Source of the DNA: a virus
IMG/VR virus record: IMGVR_UViG_3300025009_002634
Coordinates: 1 to 43,776 of that record
Reading direction: 5' to 3' (one strand)
DNA: 43,776 bases
The position numbers and the translations under genes were made by a program. The notes below the pieces were generated by a model, which worked only from the letters and a program-made list of their open reading frames with translations, ran no database searches and had not been told where the DNA came from. Shown here one piece after another: positions 8,006-13,505 of this stretch. How positions within the stretch are numbered: the first letter of the stretch is position 1; the number at the start of each line of letters is the position of its first letter.

Positions 8006-8917
8006 TCAGCCCTCCAGCCCAGCCAGGAACTCGGCGTGCGCTTCCTGTTCCGCAGCGCTCATGGCCGGTTCAGCGGGCACCTCGTTCTTGATCGGCGCAT
8101 CGGTCACGTCCTGCGGCTTCGCCAGATCGCGGATTCCCTGCTTCTGGGCTTCGGACAGCACTCCCTTGGTGCCCACCATGGCGATCAGTTCGTCGGGCGT
8201 CTTGCGGCCAGACTTCACGATGCCCGCCCACTGCGGCAGGTTCTTGGTGAAGTCGGCGGCGGAGTAGGGCTGCAGTTCTGCGCGTGCCTGCGGCTGGGGC
8301 TCGTTTTGCTGATCCTTCCCATGCCGCATCAAGTGGTCTCGCAGCGCCTCGTCCATGTCCTCAAGGTCCTGGCCGAACATGTCACCGCAGGCCGTCACGT
8401 TGATGGTCATGGCGATCTTGGCGCGCTTGTTCGCCATCTTGAGAATGGTGTTGGCCAGGTCGGCGGGCTCGGTGCGTACCTGCTTGGTCTTGTACTTGCC
8501 CGACTTGATGCGGCGCATGTTCGCCGGGGTGGCGTCGAATTCCTCGTCCCAGGCCTTGCGCCATTTGTATTTCTCTTCACCGCTGGACGCCTCGCCCATG
8601 CCGGTGCCGAGAACAACACCGTTCACCTGATGCACGCCGGTGCATGTCACGCGGTAACGCACCGTGTCGGCAGTCGAAAGGTCCTCGACTTGATAGGTGT
8701 CGGCCACGCGGAAGGCCATGCACAGCACCTCGGCGCCCTGCTTGTACAGCGTGGGTTTGTCGGTGCCCGGGATGATCCCGTAATGCACGTCGGGCTTCAT
8801 CACCGCGCGCATCACCTCTTGAACAAGCGCGACGTGGCTGATGATGTCGGCGACGGCCATGCGGCCAGATGCCTGCGCCAGCGCGCCGGCTTGTTTTGTT
8901 TGAATCTCGTTGCTCAT
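8006..8917 (-). CDS. Putative single-strand annealing/recombination protein
   Basis: 303 residues. The conserved block MKPDVHYGIIPGTDKPTLYK (residues ~40-59), followed by GAEVLCMAFRVAD, is shared by phage proteins usually encoded beside YqaJ-type exonucleases. Later regions (DLANTILKMANKRAKIAM, then VTACGDMFGQDLEDM) resemble the core of that group. By analogy with RecE/RecT and lambda Exo/Beta pairs, the product would coat and anneal single strands. I infer this mainly from context and cannot show the Rad52/RecT fold by eye. The C-terminus is Pro/Ala/Glu-rich and probably flexible. Confidence 0.6.
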   Translation of the reverse strand: MSNEIQTKQAGALAQASGRMAVADIISHVALVQEVMRAVMKPDVHYGIIPGTDKPTLYKQGAEVLCMAFRVADTYQVEDLSTADTVRYRVTCTGVHQVNGVVLGTGMGEASSGEEKYKWRKAWDEEFDATPANMRRIKSGKYKTKQVRTEPADLANTILKMANKRAKIAMTINVTACGDMFGQDLEDMDEALRDHLMRHGKDQQNEPQPQARAELQPYSAADFTKNLPQWAGIVKSGRKTPDELIAMVGTKGVLSEAQKQGIRDLAKPQDVTDAPIKNEVPAEPAMSAAEQEAHAEFLAGLEG

Positions 8918-8938
8918 GTGGTTCTCTTGTGTGGTTGG

Positions 8939-9226
8939 TCAGGCGAACATCGCCAGGCTGTCTGTGTCGCTGTCGTAGCGAACGCCGCAGCGAATCAGTG
9001 TCAGGATGTCTTCTTCCGTCGCCACTGCGGCCAACTTTTCACAATCGGCGTCTAGGAAAAACTCGTCGTGTTCCGCTGCGCAAACCATGTCTCTGCCTTT
9101 GTTCGGCAACAGTTTGTCCAGCAGCAAGAACGCGCAAAGGTCAGGCCTGTTGTGCATCGGCTTTTCAACCATCTTGAAATTCAGGTACTCGTCTTCGTGG
9201 CGTTCAAATGCTTCTTGCAAGTCCAT
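8939..9226 (-). CDS. Hypothetical early phage protein
   Basis: 95 residues from an ATG at 9226 (MDLQEAFERHEDEYLNFKM). The ribosome site is weak (GTGAGAAC). A longer reading to 9364 overlaps the upstream gene and looks like shadow sequence. The protein is acidic, with a helical N-terminus, LCAFLLLDKLLP in the middle and an acidic end (TEEDILTLIRCGVRYDSD). No known family. Confidence 0.6.
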   Translation of the reverse strand: MDLQEAFERHEDEYLNFKMVEKPMHNRPDLCAFLLLDKLLPNKGRDMVCAAEHDEFFLDADCEKLAAVATEEDILTLIRCGVRYDSDTDSLAMFA

Positions 9227-9234
9227 GGCAGTTC

Positions 9235-9624
9235 TCACTGTGAAACGTAGAAAGTGCAGGCCAGCGCCAGCATTGCGGCGATGACCAGCGCGGCGGTCTT
9301 GAGCGCAGAGCCCTGGCGGACAACGGACTTGACGGGCTCGATCATTTCGATGGGCAGATCGCACTTGAGCTGCGAGTCGAGAAACGGGACGTCGATTACG
9401 GGCAGACTCACCATGGCGTCAAGGCCGGGATGCGCGGGGCACAGGTGGTCAAAGCAATCCGGGTCACGAGCGCAGACGCCGAAGCCGCATTCGGACACCG
9501 CTTTCTTGTCGATGAGTCGCGCGGCGCTTGCCGAGCCTTCGTTGATGCTGCGCTTGTGCTGGCCAACCGAACGGTTGATCCATTCGGTCACGTCTTTCAT
9601 AGCGGGGTCGGTGTTGGTGCTCAT
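9235..9624 (-). CDS. C-tail-anchored hypothetical membrane protein
   Basis: 129 residues from the ATG at 9624 (MSTNTDPAMKDVTEWINRS). The soluble part carries a Cys/His cluster (CGFGVCARDPDCFDHLC, ~residues 45-61) that could bind metal. The C-terminal ~20 residues (ALVIAAMLALACTFYVSQ) are a single predicted membrane segment, so the domain would be displayed on the cytoplasmic face if tail-anchored. No strong ribosome site; it overlaps the upstream stop by 4 bases. Function unknown. Confidence 0.62.
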   Translation of the reverse strand: MSTNTDPAMKDVTEWINRSVGQHKRSINEGSASAARLIDKKAVSECGFGVCARDPDCFDHLCPAHPGLDAMVSLPVIDVPFLDSQLKCDLPIEMIEPVKSVVRQGSALKTAALVIAAMLALACTFYVSQ

Positions 9625-9779
9625 GGTTTCAGGTTGTCCAGTTGGTCGGAGAGGTTGCACAGGTGCAGGATGATTTCCGGAACATCTGCATGGCCTGGGT
9701 CGATCTGCGTCAAGGCCAGCTCGTACCACCAGATGCGGGCGCGGATCAGGTATTCGGTGAACAGGGTCAGGAGTGGCAT
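9621..9779 (-). CDS. Small hypothetical protein, translationally coupled
   Basis: 52 residues starting MPLLTLFTEYLIRARIWWY at the ATG at 9779. Its start overlaps the stop of the 27-residue gene upstream (TGATG), and its stop overlaps the start of the membrane-anchored protein downstream. It is amphipathic and helical, with an aromatic cluster (RIWWYELAL). A longer frame to 9992 exists but would run through the upstream genes. No function can be given. Confidence 0.55.
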   Translation of the reverse strand: MPLLTLFTEYLIRARIWWYELALTQIDPGHADVPEIILHLCNLSDQLDNLKP

Positions 9780-9862
9780 CAGGCCCCCGGCAATTTGGTA
9801 AGCAGCATCGCCAGCGTTGACAGCGCGCAAGCGGCCATGACTAAGTAGTCGGCGCGGGTCAT
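9779..9862 (-). CDS. 27-residue single-span membrane microprotein
   Basis: Tiny ORF starting MTRADYLVMAACALSTLAML; nearly the whole peptide is one hydrophobic segment after a short charged start. Its start codon overlaps the upstream stop (ATGA at 9859-9862) and its stop overlaps the next start (TGATG), the coupling used throughout this operon. It is too short for similarity to be judged by eye. It may be a membrane toxin, exclusion peptide or simply a coupling ORF. Confidence 0.45.
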   Translation of the reverse strand: MTRADYLVMAACALSTLAMLLTKLPGA

Positions 9863-10203
9863 GCTGAAACCCCGGTGGCTTTTGCAATGGCGGCGCGGGC
9901 ATACTCGAATGCCTCACGCAATCCCCAGTTCTCCACACAGTCATTGCATGGTGGCGAAATGTGGCACCGGCAGTCAGGTGCTGGAGGATCAATGCTGCGC
10001 TCGACCATCATTTCAAGAGCCGCCAAAAGACTGGGCGCCGCTGCGATCAGGTGAGCATCAGGCATGTCGCACTGATCTTGGCCTTCAATCTTCCGTTCGA
10101 TCACGGCAACACCGGGTTCGATGAAGATGTATTGGTCTGACTTTTCGCCAGACGCATAAAGCTCGCTGATGGTCCACGGACCCGGTGTGTGCTGCGCGTT
10201 CAT
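9859..10203 (-). CDS. HTPGPW-type phage protein
   Basis: 114 residues. MNAQHTPGPWTISELYASG and later DAHLIAAAPSLLAALEMMVE follow the 'HTPGPW ... A.LIAAAP.LL.AL' pattern that is common among accessory proteins of temperate phages and whose role is unknown. A Cys/His-containing insertion (CRCHISPPCNDC) follows, then a tail EYARAAIAKATG. The ATG at 10203 overlaps the upstream stop. It is related in style to the Ea22-like protein at 3700-4329. Confidence 0.75.
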   Translation of the reverse strand: MNAQHTPGPWTISELYASGEKSDQYIFIEPGVAVIERKIEGQDQCDMPDAHLIAAAPSLLAALEMMVERSIDPPAPDCRCHISPPCNDCVENWGLREAFEYARAAIAKATGVSA

Positions 10204-10610
10204 CACGCCACCTCACTGTTGTGAAAAGCGAAGCAGCGGCCCATGCGCTCAACCAACCCGCGAGCCTGAGACGGTGCATTCACCAAGTCAGCGCCAAAAG
10301 CCACATTCAGCAGAAGCTGCATGGCCTCTGCCATCACCGGGCCGTTGGTGTAGTCCAGTGCTTCTGTCATGACTTCCGTCAGGGTCTGCTGGCGCTGCGG
10401 GAGGTTCTTTTCATCCCAGCGCATTCCGAGTTGCTGGCGGCGCTCGTTGTCGATCACCAGCGGCGCCCACGGTGCCAGTGCGTTGGCATCGCAAGCCATC
10501 GCGGCGCGGTTGAATCCGGCCAGCATGTCGGCGTAGCTCGACGGCTCTTGGGTTGCGGTGGCATCCATGCAGGCGGGGCCTGAGTCGATGCGTTCGATGT
10601 TGAGTTCCAT
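10203..10610 (-). CDS. Hypothetical protein, first gene of the PL operon
   Basis: 135 residues from the ATG at 10610, preceded by GGAGCGAAGC and ~40 bases downstream of the predicted PL start point. It is the first early product made leftward, the place where lambdoid phages often encode an antiterminator. However, it is acidic rather than Arg-rich and shows no N-type box, so I do not call it one. Readable segments include SSYADMLAGFNRAAMACDAN and LPQRQQTLTEVMTEALDYT. Function unknown. Confidence 0.68.
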   Translation of the reverse strand: MELNIERIDSGPACMDATATQEPSSYADMLAGFNRAAMACDANALAPWAPLVIDNERRQQLGMRWDEKNLPQRQQTLTEVMTEALDYTNGPVMAEAMQLLLNVAFGADLVNAPSQARGLVERMGRCFAFHNSEVA

Positions 10611-10655
10611 GCTTCGCTCCACTTGGTTGACCGCTGTTCGTTGCGGCATGGAGAG

Positions 10656-10684
10656 AATTTACCCGCAGGTAATCCATGTGTCAA
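10656..10684 (-). promoter_or_regulatory. PL: leftward early promoter
   Basis: Read on the minus strand, a perfect -35 box TTGACA (10684-10679) is followed after exactly 17 bases by TAAATT (10661-10656), giving a start point near 10649 and a leader of ~40 bases. One operator covers the spacer and -10, and another abuts the -35, so repressor binding should block polymerase. Its architecture closely matches PR at 12018-12045. Confidence 0.8.
10659..10672. promoter_or_regulatory. Operator OL1 (within PL spacer/-10)
   Basis: TTACCCGCAGGTAA, a 14-base near-palindrome matching consensus TTACCCNNGGGTAA with one mismatch. It overlaps the PL -10 box, so either the S24 repressor or the Cro-like protein could occlude the promoter. 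Confidence 0.75.
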
Positions 10685-10697
10685 TACCTACGGGTAA
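10684..10697. promoter_or_regulatory. Operator OL2 (abutting the PL -35)
   Basis: ATACCTACGGGTAA, the second PL operator. It starts 25 bases from OL1, about two and a half helical turns and similar to the 24-base OR1-OR2 spacing. One half-site (GGGTAA) is perfect and the other (ATACCT) is degenerate. Confidence 0.7.
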
Positions 10698-10715
10698 ACT
10701 TTTTTCAGGTGGACG

Positions 10716-10742
10716 AAAAAAAACCCGCGCGAGGCGGGCTTC
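10716..10742 (-). terminator. Intrinsic terminator of the repressor/exported-protein operon
   Basis: On the minus strand, AAGCCCGC and GCGGG form a GC stem around a short loop, followed by eight T residues (the A-run at 10716-10723). It lies downstream of the exported-protein gene and just before PL, insulating lysogenic transcription from the early operon. Confidence 0.75.
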
Positions 10743-10761
10743 ATGAGGCGGTGCATAGACC

Positions 10762-11250
10762 TCAGTTTTTGAGCGGCTTCGTTTCGGCCTTGACCTTGCG
10801 AGAAAGCAGGACGATCTGGGCAGCAGATTCACTGCCATAAGACCTGACTTCTTTTTTCAGCTTTGACTTGATTGATGGAATCGCCCAAAGTGTGTCAGCC
10901 ACGGCCCCCCACTCGGCTTCGCACATAGGGGCAATGACCGTTGCCACATCTGACACGGAAGACACCCCGTCATCTAACGCGAGCGCTCTGTCTATCAGGC
11001 AGTCACGCCAGCGATCCTTAGCTTCTTTTCTGGATTTTTCGCCTGGGTCTGGTATTCCCATGCTGGTGAGGCAGGCGCTGCTGTCAGCGAAAGGGATGTT
11101 TTTCGGATCTGGAACTTGTCTGTCGATGATGCACCTTGCGTAGACGGTGGCGTCATCCAAAGTTGCCCCCGCTTGTGGTGCTGCCACTACTGGCGAAAGG
11201 ATCAGAAGGCCGACTGCCATTGATTTCATGCGAGATACGAAATGCGTCAT
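10762..11250 (-). CDS. Predicted exported protein, cotranscribed with the repressor (candidate lysogenic-conversion gene)
   Basis: 162 residues with a signal peptide: positive start (MTHFVSRMKS), hydrophobic core (MAVGLLILSPVVAAP) and a probable cleavage near AGA/TL (~residue 29-30). The mature part contains four cysteines (ARCII, SACLT, RDCLI, MCEAE) that could form two disulfides in the periplasm. AAGGGCATCC precedes the ATG. It starts 10 bases after the repressor stop and ends before a terminator, so it should be expressed in the lysogen. No known family; superinfection exclusion or host fitness are possibilities only. Confidence 0.75.
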   Translation of the reverse strand: MTHFVSRMKSMAVGLLILSPVVAAPQAGATLDDATVYARCIIDRQVPDPKNIPFADSSACLTSMGIPDPGEKSRKEAKDRWRDCLIDRALALDDGVSSVSDVATVIAPMCEAEWGAVADTLWAIPSIKSKLKKEVRSYGSESAAQIVLLSRKVKAETKPLKN

Positions 11251-11259
11251 TGGATGCCC

Positions 11260-11979
11260 TTAAAACTGCTCGCTTTTCCAGACCGTGAGCACCTTGCCAA
11301 GAACCTCGAAGTCCATCGTCTTCTGGTCAATGTCGAACGGATCGTAGTCGGGATTTTTTGACTTGGCACGCAGCACCAGGCCTGCCGCAGTCGGGATACG
11401 CTGCAGGGCCTTGATGAACCCATGGTCGCCAACCCTGAAGAAATAGACGGCATCGGTCTCAACAACATTGACGCCACGGTCAACCAGCAGGGGGTCTCCA
11501 GGGTTGAACATCGGGCGCATCGAAGGACCGAAGCCGGTCACGATGCACAGGTTTTCGATTGAAGAGTAGCTGCGCACGTTGTGCCGAACCCACTCGCGGT
11601 CCACGCGCCACCCTTTGATGACTCCCGGCTGGTCGTCAAGCAGCAGACGCCCGCCACCCATGCCACCCCCGGCGTCGAACTGTCGAATCTCCACGTCTTC
11701 TGTCTCGATCTTTAAAGCGGTTGCTTGGACTGCTGGTGGCCGGTGCAGTTGGTGCAGGTTGGTCTGGATCTCGTCCATCCATCCCTCGTACCTCTTGGCC
11801 CCTCTCTCAAAGTTTCGGGCCGTCTTCTCGCCGATGGCTTTGTACCCGTCGTCGCCAGGCTCTTTCAGGTTTCTGCTGATGTAGCTGGCGGCAACACCAG
11901 ACGCGCGCGATAGCTCGGCCTGCGTCATCCCCTTGAGGATTTCGCGGAGCTTGTCTCTTCGGCGGTCGAAAACGTCCAT
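11260..11979 (-). CDS. S24/LexA-like prophage repressor (CI-type)
   Basis: 239 residues from the ATG at 11979. The N-terminal helix-turn-helix is residues ~16-37 (GMTQAELSRASGVAASYISR). The C-terminal S24 peptidase-like domain has the serine in GPSMRP (S153) and the lysine in HGFIKALQRI (K190), the Ser-Lys dyad of LexA/CI self-cleavage. A possible cleavage bond is A103-G104 in the Gly-rich linker FDAGGGMGGG. It should bind the TTACCCNNGGGTAA operators at PL and PR and lose activity after RecA stimulation. The frame is open to 12063, but a start there would lie inside the operator region. No clear ribosome site precedes the ATG. Confidence 0.92.
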   Translation of the reverse strand: MDVFDRRRDKLREILKGMTQAELSRASGVAASYISRNLKEPGDDGYKAIGEKTARNFERGAKRYEGWMDEIQTNLHQLHRPPAVQATALKIETEDVEIRQFDAGGGMGGGRLLLDDQPGVIKGWRVDREWVRHNVRSYSSIENLCIVTGFGPSMRPMFNPGDPLLVDRGVNVVETDAVYFFRVGDHGFIKALQRIPTAAGLVLRAKSKNPDYDPFDIDQKTMDFEVLGKVLTVWKSEQF

Positions 11980-11989
11980 GCCAAAGAAG

Positions 11990-12003
11990 GTACCAGAGGG
12001 TAA
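11990..12003. promoter_or_regulatory. Operator OR3 (repressor side)
   Basis: GTACCAGAGGGTAA, the most degenerate of the three PR-side operators. It starts 15 bases from OR2 and 11 bases upstream of the repressor ATG, where binding would feed back on repressor transcription. No convincing -35 for the leftward repressor promoter was found; TAAATT at 12007-12002 (minus) is a possible -10. Confidence 0.62.
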
Positions 12004-12004
12004 T

Positions 12005-12018
12005 TTACCGCAGGGTAT
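12005..12018. promoter_or_regulatory. Operator OR2
   Basis: TTACCGCAGGGTAT, abutting the PR -35 (TTGACT begins at its last base). It corresponds to OL2 at PL. Its position would let a bound repressor both block PR and touch polymerase at the divergent repressor promoter. Confidence 0.72.
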
Positions 12019-12045
12019 TGACTTTAGATTACCCACGGGTAAACT
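12018..12045 (+). promoter_or_regulatory. PR: rightward early promoter
   Basis: TTGACT (12018-12023), a 16-base spacer, then TAAACT (12040-12045). The expected start point is ~12051-12053, at or next to the ATG of the Cro-like gene, so the message would be leaderless or nearly so. OR1 overlaps the spacer and -10. Confidence 0.75.
12029..12042. promoter_or_regulatory. Operator OR1 (perfect palindrome)
   Basis: TTACCCACGGGTAA: the arms TTACCC and GGGTAA are exact inverted repeats around two bases. It is the best match to the consensus and probably the strongest site. It overlaps the PR -10. Confidence 0.8.
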
Positions 12046-12052
12046 CCACGGT

Positions 12053-12340
12053 ATGGACTTCAAAACTTACTTCACCGGCCTGCCCATCGCTGAGCGCGAA
12101 TCTTTTGCCCAACAGGCGGGGACAAGCCGGGGCTACTGCAACCAGGTGGCCTATGCGAACAAGCAGATCGAACTCGGCATGGCCGATGTTTTCGTGGCTG
12201 TCTCCGGCGGCATCTTGGATCTGGACAACCTGCCCCTGACTGACCGAGCCGCAGCGCAGCGAATCATTCGGGAGCGTGTTGCAGAACCCGCACCCGCTGG
12301 CATCACAGCCGAGGCAAGCCCCGTAGAGCAAGGGGCCTGA
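12053..12340 (+). CDS. Cro/YdaS-like transcriptional regulator
   Basis: 95 residues starting MDFKTYFTGLPIAERESFA, with a probable helix-turn-helix ESFAQQAGTSRGYCNQVA and IELGMADVFVAVSGG after it. The arrangement resembles YdaS/Cro-type proteins encoded divergently from an S24 repressor. The ATG at 12053 is used although no Shine-Dalgarno precedes it, because PR is predicted to start transcription within 0-2 bases of it. It probably binds the same operators and favours lytic growth. The C-terminus is disordered and Ala/Pro/Glu-rich. Confidence 0.82.
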   Translation: MDFKTYFTGLPIAERESFAQQAGTSRGYCNQVAYANKQIELGMADVFVAVSGGILDLDNLPLTDRAAAQRIIRERVAEPAPAGITAEASPVEQGA

Positions 12341-12343
12341 CCA

Positions 12344-12568
12344 ATGAGCCTCCCCCTCATAGACCTTCGCGCCAAGGTCACGCCAGAGGCTGACGCGGTT
12401 CTTGAAGCCATCCAGCGTTCGACTGGCAAAGACAAGTCCGAAGTTGTCCGCGACGTGCTTCACAAGTGGGCTGTTTCCGAGATTCATGCAGCCAGTGTGC
12501 TGCAGCAGATTCTGAAACGCGAGGGACTCGTCGGCGCGGATCAGGGAACCGTAGGGAGTAAGGCATGA
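12344..12568 (+). CDS. Small probable ribbon-helix-helix/DNA-binding protein
   Basis: 74 residues. 'LRAKVTPEADAVLEAIQRST' followed by 'GKDKSEVVRDVLHKWA' reads as a beta-strand plus two helices, the ribbon-helix-helix pattern often seen in phage regulators. The C-terminal helix continues (SEIHAASVLQQILKREG). It starts 4 bases after the Cro-like stop and overlaps the next ORF by 4 bases. It may be a cII-like or accessory regulator; the fold call is tentative. Confidence 0.65.
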   Translation: MSLPLIDLRAKVTPEADAVLEAIQRSTGKDKSEVVRDVLHKWAVSEIHAASVLQQILKREGLVGADQGTVGSKA

Positions 12569-12687
12569 ACTCCGAATTTCTGGCGCGCGCTGCCCGCTTT
12601 CTTGTCCACGTTTTCCGCATGCGATCGATCCGCCTGGCGCTGTGGGTTGACGCTTTCGAGAACCACAAACCTCATCACGGCAAATGA
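12565..12687 (+). CDS. 40-residue basic microprotein
   Basis: Short ORF starting MNSEFLARAARFLVHVFRMR; an amphipathic, Arg-rich helix continues to IRLALWVDAFENHK. Both ends overlap neighbours by ATGA (start with the upstream stop, stop with the ParB-domain start), supporting translation. Four arginines alternate with hydrophobics, so membrane association or RNA binding are possible. No family recognised. Confidence 0.5.
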   Translation: MNSEFLARAARFLVHVFRMRSIRLALWVDAFENHKPHHGK

Positions 12688-13505
12688 ACTACACCCAGCA
12701 CCCACTGAGCGCGGCCTTCCCGGCCATGAGCTCCGACGACTTTCAAGCGCTCAAGGCCGATATACAAGCCAACGGCCAGCGCGAACCGATCATTGTTCAT
12801 GATGGCATGGTGCTTGACGGATGGCATCGGTATAGCGCATGCGTTGAGCTCGGTATCAAGCCACAGCAGTTCTCTTTCGATGCATCTGCCGACCCTGTGG
12901 CTTTTGTTCTGAGCAACAACCTGCACCGCCGTCACCTCACGGGATCGCAGCGCGCAGCTGCTGTTGTGGCCTGCTCCGAGTGGGCTCCGGCAAGCCGCCC
13001 GAAAAAGGAGGAAGTAACTTCCACCTTTTCCAAAAACGATGACATGGCGAAGGCTGCGGGCGTGACCACGCGCACGATCCGGGACGCAAAAGTTGCGCAC
13101 AAAGCCGGGCTCACAGACATGGTTAAAGAGGGTGCTTTGTCTGTGGCTGAGGCCGCACAAGTCGCCCGTGGCACTGAGCCGAAGAAGCCCAAGCGAACCC
13201 TGAACCAGCCCGAGCAGGCGCCTGACGCTGGCGACGAACTGGCCGAAGCGCACCACGCAATCACCGACTTGGCCGCAGAGAACGAGCGCCTTTCGGATCG
13301 GCTGGCCGTTGAAGCAATGGATGCCAGCGAGGAAGAAAAAACCGCTGCATCGCAGACCATCGCCGAGCTCCGCGAGCGCGTGCGGTGCCTGGAAATCGAA
13401 GTCTCTGCACTCAAGGCATCGCGCGACACCTACATGCGCGAATCGAACGAGCGCATGAAGCAGATCAACTACTGGCGCAAGCAGGCGGAGAAGGCAGCAG
13501 CATGA
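12684..13505 (+). CDS. ParB/Srx-fold nuclease-domain protein
   Basis: 273 residues. Residues 1-100 contain the ParB N-terminal hallmarks: HPLSAAFPAMSSDDFQALK, then NGQREPIIVHDGMVLDGWHR with the DGxHR signature, then LSNNLHRRHLTGSQRAAAV. A helix-turn-helix follows (MAKAAGVTTRTIRDAKVA), and the C-terminal third is coiled coil. Proteins of this design sit in phage replication modules and probably bind DNA near the origin or regulate early genes; a partition role is unlikely without a ParA. It overlaps the helicase gene by 4 bases. Confidence 0.82.
   Translation: MNYTQHPLSAAFPAMSSDDFQALKADIQANGQREPIIVHDGMVLDGWHRYSACVELGIKPQQFSFDASADPVAFVLSNNLHRRHLTGSQRAAAVVACSEWAPASRPKKEEVTSTFSKNDDMAKAAGVTTRTIRDAKVAHKAGLTDMVKEGALSVAEAAQVARGTEPKKPKRTLNQPEQAPDAGDELAEAHHAITDLAAENERLSDRLAVEAMDASEEEKTAASQTIAELRERVRCLEIEVSALKASRDTYMRESNERMKQINYWRKQAEKAAA

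Noticed and set aside
7670-9055. Plus-strand 461-codon frame opposite the exonuclease/annealing genes
   Set aside because: It crosses three supported minus-strand genes and has no start signal or domain.
10203-10610. N-type antiterminator at the head of the PL operon
   Set aside because: The position fits, but the protein is acidic and lacks an Arg-rich N-terminus, and no boxB-like hairpin was seen in the 40-base leader.
12684-13505. Plasmid-style partition ParB
   Set aside because: There is no ParA partner and no parS-like repeats; the prophage has an integrase, so a replication-module role is more likely.
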